Below, in pieces: positions 1 to 5,243 of a DNA stretch of 5,243 nt. This DNA comes from Pseudomonadota bacterium (GTDB taxonomy: Bacteria > Pseudomonadota > Alphaproteobacteria > Rhizobiales > Methyloligellaceae), in NCBI GenBank assembly GCA_022567275.1, contig JADFHH010000162.1, positions 1-5,243 on the forward strand, in the 5' to 3' direction. Numbering within the stretch: the stretch's first letter is position 1; each line of letters starts with the position of its first letter. A model generated the notes under the pieces. The model was not told the DNA's origin, searched no databases, and saw only the letters and a list, made by a program, of their open reading frames with translations. The position numbers and the translations under genes are program-made.

Positions 1-1
1 T

Positions 2-490
2 CTCGATCCGCTAGGGGGGCGCTTGGAAAAATTTTTCGTTCCTGCATACGTCGAGGCCCAGGTTGTCGAGATCACGGCCTGGGTACAGGCCCATGTCTTC
101 GTCTTCAGCGTCGCCATCCAGTTCATCGTCGTCGTCTTTGCCTTTGTCATTGCCTGGGTCACCGCCGCCCGCTTCAGCCGGTGGCTTGAAAAGGGCTGGG
201 ACGCGCCCTGGTACGAACGTTTCGGCCGGCCCGTGGCCCAGGCGCTGGCGCCGCGCATTCGCGTCAACGCAGTGGCGCCCGGCCCTACTTTGCGCAGTGC
301 GCGTCAAAGCGAAGCGCAGTTCGTGCGCCAGACCACCGCGACCATTCTGGGCCGTGGGGCCAGCCCCGAAGACGTTGCCGCCGCAGTACGCTATCTCCTA
401 GAAGCGCGCGCCGTAACCGGACAGACGCTCGTCGTCGACGGCGGGCAGCATCTGATCTGGCGCACAGAAGATGTGAGTGTCGAGGTATGA
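2..490 (+). pseudogene. Chimeric ORF: membrane-protein N-terminus fused in frame to SDR C-terminal remnant
   Basis: Two unrelated halves share one open frame. From a TTG at 23 it encodes 155 residues. Residues about 1-77 contain one clear hydrophobic segment (about 27-48, core FSVAIQFIVVVFAFVIAW) followed by a basic stretch, resembling the N-terminus of mechanosensitive-channel-like membrane proteins; that family guess is tentative. Residues about 72-155 are the C-terminal third of a short-chain dehydrogenase/reductase: RVNAVAPGPT (78-88 region), LGRGASPEDVAAAVRYLL, and the typical end TGQTLVVDGGQHLIW. The SDR glycine-rich NAD(P)-binding motif and the YxxxK catalytic pair, normally just before RVNAVAPG, are absent, so reductase activity is not expected. 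No in-frame ATG exists. The TTG follows a G-rich tract (14-19), but the frame is also open to the left edge, so the true start may lie outside. The stop overlaps the folB start. The SDR half resembles FolM-like SDRs found beside folB. Confidence 0.75.
236..253 (+). other. Fusion junction inside the AQALAP segment
   Basis: These six codons (residues 72-77, AQALAP) are where membrane-protein-like sequence changes to SDR sequence. From family knowledge, SDRs commonly read AQALAPRIRVNAV here, directly after the catalytic YxxxK helix. The preceding FGRPV does not look like that helix. The segment would fit either parent, so recombination or an assembly join through short shared GC-rich sequence is plausible. 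The exact breakpoint cannot be fixed from one sequence. Confidence 0.55.
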
Positions 491-852
491 GCCGTAAAAC
501 CACCCGTGTCTTTATCCGCGATTTGGAACTTTTGGCGCGCATCGGCGTCCATGGGCGCGAACAGGGCATGCCGCAGCCCATCCGGATCAATGTAGAGCTT
601 CGGACCGACACCGCCCCCACCGAAGACAGGTTGCACGAGACAGTCGATTATGAGTCGGTGGCCAATGCGATCCGCGCGATCGTATCGTCCGGCCACATCA
701 ATCTTGCCGAGACGCTGGCCGAACGCATTGCTGCGTCCTGCCTTGAAGACAAGCGGGTCGTCAGTGTGCGCGTGCGGGTGGAAAAACCCCATGCTTTTGA
801 GGAATGCGCCTCCGTTGGCATTGAAATCGAGCGCCTGCGGCCGTTAAACTGA
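487..852 (+). CDS. folB: Dihydroneopterin aldolase (FolB)
   Basis: This 121-residue protein matches the usual FolB length. The enzyme converts 7,8-dihydroneopterin to 6-hydroxymethyl-7,8-dihydropterin plus glycolaldehyde in cytosolic tetrahydrofolate synthesis, and often also epimerises the substrate. The family signatures are visible: LLARIGVHGRE near the start with Glu25, VDYESV with Tyr55, NLAETLAERIA with Glu75, and VRVEKPHA with Lys100. These correspond to the substrate-binding and catalytic Glu, Tyr, Glu and Lys of characterised DHNAs. The ATG overlaps the stop of the upstream chimera (ATGA), which implies translational coupling; a short GAGG lies just upstream. FolB acts as an oligomer in known cases. 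The main alternative is a FolX-type dihydroneopterin triphosphate epimerase, but the sequence and neighbours favour FolB. Confidence 0.93.
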   Translation: MSRKTTRVFIRDLELLARIGVHGREQGMPQPIRINVELRTDTAPTEDRLHETVDYESVANAIRAIVSSGHINLAETLAERIAASCLEDKRVVSVRVRVEKPHAFEECASVGIEIERLRPLN

Positions 853-895
853 TCGGGCAGCGCGCCGCGCGGCATCGCGGTTGAAGATTCGATCC

Positions 896-2803
896 ATGGC
901 CTCGAAGACGCAAAATAGCAAACCCCGCCCAGCGGACAAACGCGCATCCGGCACAGGGACCGGGCCGGGTGTCATCGCCCGTATTGTGAAGACCCTGCCC
1001 AATAGTCCCGGTGTCTACCGGATGATCGGCGCGGATGGCGATGTGCTCTATGTGGGCAAGGCGCGCTCGCTGAAAAAACGCGTGCAAAGCTATACCCGCC
1101 TTGGCGGACACTCCAACCGCATCGCCCGCATGATCGCCGCCACCGCCGGCATGGAAATCATCACAACCGCCACCGAAAGCGATGCCCTGCTGCTTGAAGC
1201 CAACCTCATCAAGCGCCTGAGGCCGCGCTACAATGTCATCCTGCGCGACGACAAATCCTTCCCCTATATCCTGATCGCGCGCGGCCATGACGCGCCTCAG
1301 CTTGTCAAGCATCGCGGCGCACGCAAGCGCGAGGGAGAATATTTCGGCCCGTTTGCGTCCGCCGGCGCGGTCAACCGCACCATCAATACGCTGCAGCGCG
1401 CCTTTCTGCTGCGCTCGTGCTCCGACAGCTATTACACGGCGCGCACGCGCCCCTGCCTGCTGTTCCAGATCAAACGCTGCGCCGCGCCCTGCACCGGTGA
1501 GATTTCGCTTGGCGCGTATGGGGCGCTGGTCGATGCCGCTGAAGATTTCCTGACCGGAAAAAGCGAAAAAGTGAAACACCATCTGCACGCGCGGATGGAG
1601 GCGGCGAGTGAGGCGCTTGAATATGAGCGCGCCGCCGGCTATCGCGACCGCCTCGCGGCCCTGGCCCAGATACAGGCGCATCAGGGGGTCAACCCGCGCA
1701 GCTTCGCACAGGCGGATGTTTTCGCCGCCCAGTGCGAAGGCGGGCAAAGCTGTATTCAAGTGTTCTTTTTCCGCACCGGCCAGAACTGGGGCAACCACGC
1801 TTTTTTCCCGCGCGCCGACAAGTCGCTCGGTCCCGAAGAGGTGCTCGATGCCTTTATCGCGCAATTCTATGACAACAAGCCGGCGCCGAAACTGATTCTG
1901 CTTTCGCACGATATCGCCGGACGCAAACTGCTCGCAGAAGCGCTCAGCGCCAGGGCCGGGCGTAAAATCACTGTTTCCGTGCCGCGGCGCGGCGAGAAGC
2001 GCGCAATCATGGAGCAAGCCCTGGTCAATGCGCGCGAGGCGCTGGCGCGCCGGCTCGCCGAATCCGCCTCGCAACGCAAACTTCTCGAAGGCGTGGCGCA
2101 ACTGTTCGAGCTCGACGATGTACCGGAGCGCATCGAGGTTTATGACAACAGCCATATCCAGGGATCGAACCCGGTGGGCGCGATGATCGTCGCCGGGCCT
2201 GACGGCTTTGAAAAGAACAGCTACCGCAAATTCAATATCAAGTCGAAAGACATAACACCCGGCGACGATTACGCCATGATGCGCGAAGTGCTGACCCGGC
2301 GCTTTTCGCGGCTGCTGAAGGAATCGGGTGAAGACGATAAACGCGCGATCTGGCCCGATCTTGTTCTGATCGACGGCGGCGCGGGACATCTCTCCGCCGC
2401 GCACGGCGTGCTCGATGAGCTGGGAATCGGCAATTTGACCGTGGTGGGCATCGCCAAGGGTCCCGGCCGCGACGCGGGCCGCGAACGCCTGTTCGTTCGC
2501 GGACGCGACCCTTTCATGCTGCAACCGCGCGATCCGGTGCTGTATTTTGTGCAGCGGCTGCGCGACGAAGCGCACCGCTTCGCCATTGGCGCACACCGGG
2601 CGCGGCGCAGACAAGCCATCGGCGCGACGCCGCTCGATGATGTGCCGGGCATCGGTCCGGCGCGCAAACGCGCATTGTTGAAGTATTTCGGTTCCGCCAA
2701 GGCGGTCGGCCGGGCCGGCCTCGCCGATCTTGGTGCGGCGGATGGCATCTCGGCGCGAATGGCGCGGACAATCTATGATTTTTTTCATGAACAGAACCGG
2801 TGA
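896..2803 (+). CDS. uvrC: UvrABC excinuclease subunit C
   Basis: UvrC makes the 3' and 5' incisions around damaged DNA marked by UvrA/UvrB. The 635 residues hold every expected domain. The GIY-YIG nuclease is at about 36-115, with Tyr41, Tyr52, Lys55, Arg62, Tyr66 and Glu101 (LLLEANLIK). A cysteine cluster C175-x11-C187-x7-C195-x3-C199 matches that reported to hold an iron-sulfur cluster in E. coli UvrC. The UVR motif that contacts UvrB is at about 222-260. The RNase H-like endonuclease has the DDH triad Asp417 (VYDNSHIQG), Asp493 (LIDGGAGHL) and His560 (DEAHRF). A tandem helix-hairpin-helix DNA-binding tail lies at about 580-635 (DDVPGIGPARKRALL). I chose the ATG at 896. A TTG at 881 in the same frame would add five residues, and neither start has a strong ribosome binding site. 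It follows folB by 43 bases. Nothing suggests damage. Confidence 0.97.
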   Translation: MASKTQNSKPRPADKRASGTGTGPGVIARIVKTLPNSPGVYRMIGADGDVLYVGKARSLKKRVQSYTRLGGHSNRIARMIAATAGMEIITTATESDALLLEANLIKRLRPRYNVILRDDKSFPYILIARGHDAPQLVKHRGARKREGEYFGPFASAGAVNRTINTLQRAFLLRSCSDSYYTARTRPCLLFQIKRCAAPCTGEISLGAYGALVDAAEDFLTGKSEKVKHHLHARMEAASEALEYERAAGYRDRLAALAQIQAHQGVNPRSFAQADVFAAQCEGGQSCIQVFFFRTGQNWGNHAFFPRADKSLGPEEVLDAFIAQFYDNKPAPKLILLSHDIAGRKLLAEALSARAGRKITVSVPRRGEKRAIMEQALVNAREALARRLAESASQRKLLEGVAQLFELDDVPERIEVYDNSHIQGSNPVGAMIVAGPDGFEKNSYRKFNIKSKDITPGDDYAMMREVLTRRFSRLLKESGEDDKRAIWPDLVLIDGGAGHLSAAHGVLDELGIGNLTVVGIAKGPGRDAGRERLFVRGRDPFMLQPRDPVLYFVQRLRDEAHRFAIGAHRARRRQAIGATPLDDVPGIGPARKRALLKYFGSAKAVGRAGLADLGAADGISARMARTIYDFFHEQNR

Positions 2804-2811
2804 AAAGCCGT

Positions 2812-2817
2812 AAGGTG
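2812..2817 (+). promoter_or_regulatory. Ribosome binding site of pgsA
   Basis: AAGGTG lies eight bases before the ATG at 2826, inside the 22-base gap after uvrC. This is the best-spaced Shine-Dalgarno-like site in the cluster and supports that start. Confidence 0.55.
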
Positions 2818-2825
2818 CTCCGCAG

Positions 2826-3422
2826 ATGGAACGACTCGAACGCCAAAGCCTGTATCTGTATCTGCCAAACCTGCTGACCTATAGCCGGATTGCCGCGGTA
2901 CCCGCACTGGTGGGCTGTTTTTTCCTCGAAGGAGATTTCGGCAACTGGCTGGCGCTGGCGATCTTCGTCACCGCCGCCCTCACCGATGTGCTCGACGGCT
3001 ATGTGGCGCGCGCCTGGCAGCAGCAAACCTCGCTCGGGCGCATGCTCGACCCCATCGCCGACAAGCTGCTCGTGGCGGCAGCCCTGATGATGCTGGCGGC
3101 CCAGCAGACCATCGCCGGGTGGTCCTTATTGGCGGGAGTTATCATTCTGAGCCGCGAGATTCTGGTCTCGGGCCTGCGCGAATTCCTCGGCGAAGTCAAT
3201 GTCTCCGTGCCGGTCTCCAATCTGGCCAAATGGAAGACCGTGGGGCAGAATGTGGCCATCGGGTTTTTGCTGGCGGGAAGCGCCGGCGACAAGATTTTTC
3301 CCTGGACGAGTTTGACCGGACTCTGCCTGCTTTGGGCCGCGGCGCTTGTCACGCTCTATACGGGTTGGGATTATTTCCGTGCCGGTGTGAAGCACGTACT
3401 GGAACTGGGCCACGACGAATGA
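2826..3422 (+). CDS. pgsA: CDP-diacylglycerol-glycerol-3-phosphate 3-phosphatidyltransferase
   Basis: PgsA condenses CDP-diacylglycerol with sn-glycerol 3-phosphate to give phosphatidylglycerophosphate and CMP, the committed step to phosphatidylglycerol and cardiolipin at the inner membrane. The 198 residues fit the family. The CDP-alcohol phosphotransferase motif DxxDGxxAR-x8-GxxxDxxxD is complete: Asp54, Asp57, Gly58, Ala61, Arg62, Gly71, Asp75 and Asp79, the metal- and substrate-binding residues. Upstream, LPNLLTYSRI (13-22) is the usual PgsA lead into the first membrane helix. Further hydrophobic segments sit at about 22-34, 40-53, 84-97, 98-112, 138-150 and 158-176. The region around ILSREILVSGLREFL (positions about 108-122) is typical of bacterial PgsA rather than phosphatidylserine or phosphatidylcholine synthases. 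It follows uvrC by 22 bases, and its stop overlaps the moaD start. The uvrC-pgsA pairing is a known neighbourhood in several proteobacteria. Confidence 0.95.
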   Translation: MERLERQSLYLYLPNLLTYSRIAAVPALVGCFFLEGDFGNWLALAIFVTAALTDVLDGYVARAWQQQTSLGRMLDPIADKLLVAAALMMLAAQQTIAGWSLLAGVIILSREILVSGLREFLGEVNVSVPVSNLAKWKTVGQNVAIGFLLAGSAGDKIFPWTSLTGLCLLWAAALVTLYTGWDYFRAGVKHVLELGHDE

Positions 3423-3676
3423 CTGTAAAACTGCTCTATTTCGCCTGGGTGCGGGAGAAAACCGGGCTGGGCGAGGAAAGTGTCGATCTCCCCGGCGAGG
3501 TGAAAACCGTGGCCGATCTGATCGGCTGGCTGAAGGCGAGGGGACCGGAATACGAGGCCGCCTTCGAACAATCGGACGTCATCCGCACGGCACTGGACCA
3601 GACCCATGTGAGCCATGACGCCAAGATTGCCCAGGCGCGCGAAATCGCCTTTTTTCCGCCGGTCACGGGGGGGTGA
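3419..3676 (+). CDS. moaD: Molybdopterin synthase small (sulfur carrier) subunit MoaD
   Basis: This is an 85-residue ubiquitin-fold sulfur carrier of normal length. The C-terminal Gly-Gly (FFPPVTGG) is the family hallmark: it is adenylated by MoeB, converted to a thiocarboxylate and inserted into MoaE to sulfurate cyclic pyranopterin monophosphate. Other family features are the opening VKLLYFAWVREKTG, the TVADLIGWL helix, and AREIAFFPPVTGG at the end. The ATG overlaps the pgsA stop (ATGA), so translation is probably coupled. The same frame stays open upstream into pgsA, but the MoaD homology begins exactly at this ATG. ThiS is the alternative Gly-Gly carrier, but the FFPPVTGG ending and the adjacent moaE decide for MoaD. 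Confidence 0.95.
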   Translation: MTVKLLYFAWVREKTGLGEESVDLPGEVKTVADLIGWLKARGPEYEAAFEQSDVIRTALDQTHVSHDAKIAQAREIAFFPPVTGG

Positions 3677-3680
3677 GAGG
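3676..3680 (+). promoter_or_regulatory. Ribosome binding site deciding the moaE start
   Basis: AGAGG lies four bases before the ATG at 3685, favouring that ATG over the GTG at 3673, which overlaps the moaD stop as GTGA. The spacing is short, so the choice is not certain. Confidence 0.4.
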
Positions 3681-3684
3681 TCCC

Positions 3685-4152
3685 ATGATCCGCGTCCAGC
3701 AGCAAGACTTCGATATCGGCGAGGAAATAGACCGCCTGCGCGCGGGGCGCACCGACATCGGCGCCATTGTCAGCTTTACCGGCACGGTGCGCGACACCGC
3801 CAAGGGCGCGCCGGTCACCTCCATGACCCTGGAGCACTATCCCGGCATGACCGAGAAGGAGCTGGAGCGCATCGAGGCCGAGGCGAATGCGCGCTGGCCG
3901 CTTCACGCCAGCCTCATCGTCCACCGCACCGGGCGCATGACACCGGGCGAAAATATCGTGCTGGTGGTGACGGCGTCGGCCAGCCGCGGGGCTGCGTTCG
4001 AGGCGGCGGAATTTCTGATGGATTATCTCAAGACCGATGCCCCGTTCTGGAAAAAGGAAGAAGGCCCCGATGGGGGCGGGTGGGTCGATGCCCGCGACAG
4101 CGACGACGCGGCGCGCAAACGCTGGAGCGCGCAGGACAAGGCGGCCGAATAG
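3685..4152 (+). CDS. moaE: Molybdopterin synthase catalytic (large) subunit MoaE
   Basis: MoaE pairs with MoaD in a heterotetramer that turns cyclic pyranopterin monophosphate into molybdopterin, the dithiolene ligand of molybdenum cofactor. The protein has 155 residues, the normal length. Family motifs are all present: IGAIVSFTGTVRD (25-37), MTLEHYPGMTEKEL, IVHRTGRMTPGENIVLV, FEAAEFLMDYLKTDAPFWKKE. Lys116 and Lys123 have the same seven-residue spacing as the catalytic Lys119 and Lys126 of the E. coli enzyme. The ATG at 3685 is chosen because of the AGAGG before it. A GTG at 3673 would add MRGP and overlap the moaD stop. Immediate linkage to moaD, eight bases apart, fits 1:1 subunit production. 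It is the last gene of the operon; the next gene converges on it. The presence of MoaD/MoaE implies molybdoenzymes elsewhere in the genome. Confidence 0.96.
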   Translation: MIRVQQQDFDIGEEIDRLRAGRTDIGAIVSFTGTVRDTAKGAPVTSMTLEHYPGMTEKELERIEAEANARWPLHASLIVHRTGRMTPGENIVLVVTASASRGAAFEAAEFLMDYLKTDAPFWKKEEGPDGGGWVDARDSDDAARKRWSAQDKAAE

Positions 4153-4220
4153 GGGGACGCTTCGCGGATTGGGCCTGATAACAAGGGCGTTGGAGTTTGA
4201 CTCACTGTCATATCCAATCC

Positions 4221-4311
4221 CGTCACCCCGGCGGAAGCCGGGGTCCAGAAAACAACCCCTGCGTCATTATTATGCGGCTGCAACTGGATTCCGGCGTACG
4301 CCGGAAAGACG
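4221..4311. repeat. Interspersed repeat element: two inverted 28-base hairpin units
   Basis: The left unit (4221-4248) and the right unit (4284-4311) are the same length and are reverse complements apart from a few positions: both, read outside-in, start CGTC and end TCCAG. Each folds alone. The left forms an 8-bp stem, ACCCCGGC (4225-4232) with GCCGGGGT (4237-4244), around a GGAA loop. The right contains a perfect 18-base palindrome (4289-4306), TTCCGGCGTACGCCGGAA. A 35-base spacer separates them. The mismatches fall symmetrically within each stem, so each hairpin keeps its own pairing. From memory, CGTC...TCCAG hairpin repeats of this kind are abundant between genes in many proteobacterial genomes. 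It resembles a paired REP/BIME-like or small MITE-like element, and lies between convergent genes, a common site. No transposase is present. Confidence 0.8.
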
Positions 4312-4338
4312 GAGAGTGGAAATCGATCAAACACAACC

Positions 4339-4363
4339 GCCCTTGGTATTGGGGCTTTTTTTT
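4339..4363 (+). terminator. Weak intrinsic-terminator-like hairpin with T8
   Basis: GCCCT (4339-4343) pairs with GGGGC (4351-4355), including one G-T pair, around a seven-base loop, and is followed at once by eight T (4356-4363). The stem is only five pairs, so efficiency is doubtful. It is correctly oriented to end transcription from the folB-moaE operon, about 190 bases past moaE and beyond the repeat element. A further 7-bp inverted repeat (4333-4339 with 4366-4372) encloses the T run. Confidence 0.45.
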
Positions 4364-4385
4364 ATCGGTTGTTACGTTGGCGGCG

Positions 4386-5243
4386 TTACTGGGACGGGGC
4401 CTTGGCGTTATGGAGAGAGTCCAACTCATTCTTGCAAAAGTCGGTTTCCCCAGAAACCTGTTTGAACACGAGATTGTAGAGGGGGGCCTCTTTGACTGCG
4501 GATGCAGCCAGATATCCAAAGCCCTGATAGCTGCAGATTTTTTTTATGGATATGTCGCTCCACGGCTTCGGAAGATTGTCCAGTTTAGAACTTTCATCAT
4601 CTGGAAGCGGGTCGAGGTTAACCCCTCCAGTCCCCACGGTTACCTGCTTGGGGTAATCGCCGACCACATGCAAGACCTGGAACATGTGCCGGTCGCCGGA
4701 AAGGACCAACTTTACCTTTAACAAATCCAATTTGTGTTCACGCCAAAGCGCCAGCATCATGTTACTGCTTCCGGGGAAAGCGTGATCGAAAGTGCCTTTC
4801 TCTTTTTCCTTCTCTTTCCATTCCACGCCGAACAGCGGGCCGTGAGTGGCAAGCCAAGCTGTCCGGGAACCTTCCGCCAAGGTCCCGATAGCCTGGAATA
4901 TATTTGACATGGCATCCTTTGAATCTTTCTCTTCAGCTACCGCTTTAGCCTTATCTGTATCATTGAGCTCCCTCTTGTTCTTGGCGAAAGAGATGGAACT
5001 GTCGGCGACGATCAGGCGCAGATTTTTCGAGAGATCGACCGCATAGGTCGCAACCAGTTCGTTATCATCCTTAACACCCTTATCATCCTTACAATTCAAA
5101 TCCCGTGCGTCGTCCAATCCGAAAAACAAATAAAACCCATGGGGGGTCTGCCCGTGTTCACCGCACCGCTCGTGATTGCCGCGTACCATTATCCAGGGCG
5201 CCTTTTTGAGGAGTGATTTCGCGGGGTCGAAGAAGTAGAATTT
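4386..5243 (-). CDS. Calcineurin-like metallophosphoesterase, 5' end beyond the window
   Basis: The C-terminal 285 residues of a metallophosphoesterase are visible. The frame is open to the right edge, so the first ATG at 5189 is not the start: it lies inside KKAPWIMVRGNHE, a normal internal stretch of this family. Visible metal-site motifs, numbered from the window edge, are GNHE (His24), THGPLFG (His134) and SGDRHMF (Asp184, His186). The last replaces the common GHxH with GDxH. The earlier DxH and GDxxD motifs would lie outside the window. A lysine/glutamate-rich run (WKEKEKEKG, about 4795-4826) looks like an insertion loop. The substrate is unknown; family members hydrolyse phosphomono- or diesters, and some are exported, which cannot be tested without the N-terminus. 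Base composition is clearly more AT-rich and Lys/Asp-rich than the operon, suggesting different ancestry. It is convergent with moaE and not part of that operon. Confidence 0.85.
   Translation of the reverse strand, partial: KFYFFDPAKSLLKKAPWIMVRGNHERCGEHGQTPHGFYLFFGLDDARDLNCKDDKGVKDDNELVATYAVDLSKNLRLIVADSSISFAKNKRELNDTDKAKAVAEEKDSKDAMSNIFQAIGTLAEGSRTAWLATHGPLFGVEWKEKEKEKGTFDHAFPGSSNMMLALWREHKLDLLKVKLVLSGDRHMFQVLHVVGDYPKQVTVGTGGVNLDPLPDDESSKLDNLPKPWSDISIKKICSYQGFGYLAASAVKEAPLYNLVFKQVSGETDFCKNELDSLHNAKAPSQ

Noticed and set aside
11..307. Minus-strand frame rich in Asp/Glu opposite the chimera's membrane segment
   Set aside because: The acidic run is the complement of the GTC/TTC-rich codons of the plus-strand transmembrane helix. 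It has no independent support.
761..2788. A 675-codon open frame on the minus strand, opposite uvrC
   Set aside because: It is the shadow of a GC-rich coding sequence. The plus strand carries complete UvrC with every catalytic motif, and the antisense translation is Arg/Ala/His-rich with no recognisable domain.
3119..3418. Upstream extension of the moaD frame into pgsA
   Set aside because: The 100 extra codons are out-of-frame pgsA. MoaD similarity begins at the ATG at 3419, at the pgsA stop.
4221..4311. CRISPR-like repeat-spacer arrangement
   Set aside because: There are only two units, they are inverted relative to each other and not identical, each is internally palindromic, and no cas genes are present.
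4538..4545. Eight T inside the minus-strand phosphoesterase gene, considered as a frameshift or slippage site
   Set aside because: The reading frame continues intact through it, encoding Lys-Lys, with family-like sequence on both sides, so nothing suggests a shift.
4197..4721. A 174-codon plus-strand frame containing a hydrophobic stretch (RPWYWGFFLSVVTLAALL, about 4343-4400)
   Set aside because: It starts in the intergenic region, runs through the repeat element, and continues antisense to the metallophosphoesterase. The hydrophobic part comes partly from the T8 tract. No ribosome binding site or family resemblance was seen, so chance is the simplest explanation.

Overview
The window looks like a chromosomal segment from a GC-rich alphaproteobacterium. 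The evidence is protein-level resemblance, high GC codon use, and the gene order SDR oxidoreductase - folB - uvrC - pgsA - moaD - moaE, which I recall as recurrent in that class. Genus cannot be told from this sequence. Most of the window is housekeeping, and I see no phage, CRISPR array, transposase, tRNA or rRNA gene.

Layout. Positions 1-490 (+) hold an in-frame chimera: an N-terminal membrane segment resembling the start of a mechanosensitive-channel-like protein runs directly into the last third of a short-chain dehydrogenase/reductase (SDR). The join is inside a short AQALAP stretch. Positions 487-4152 (+) hold a tightly packed cluster: folB (folate/pterin synthesis), uvrC (nucleotide excision repair), pgsA (phosphatidylglycerol synthesis), moaD and moaE (the two molybdopterin synthase subunits). 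Three junctions are stop/start overlaps or nearly so, and the other gaps are 22-43 bases, so this is very probably one operon. Positions 4153-4385 are intergenic between convergent genes. They carry a 91-base element of two inverted, hairpin-forming 28-base repeats, followed by a weak intrinsic-terminator-like hairpin with eight T. Positions 4386-5243 (-) hold a calcineurin-like metallophosphoesterase, cut by the window's right edge and visibly more AT-rich and lysine-rich than the operon.

How the genes work together. FolB and MoaD/MoaE both serve pteridine-derived cofactors (tetrahydrofolate or related pterins, and molybdopterin). The SDR remnant beside folB resembles FolM/pteridine-reductase-like SDRs, so an intact version would fit the same theme. 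UvrC and PgsA are unrelated housekeeping functions sharing the transcript. The most notable anomaly is the chimera at the left end. It lacks the SDR nucleotide-binding and catalytic parts and is either a real deletion fusion or an assembly join.
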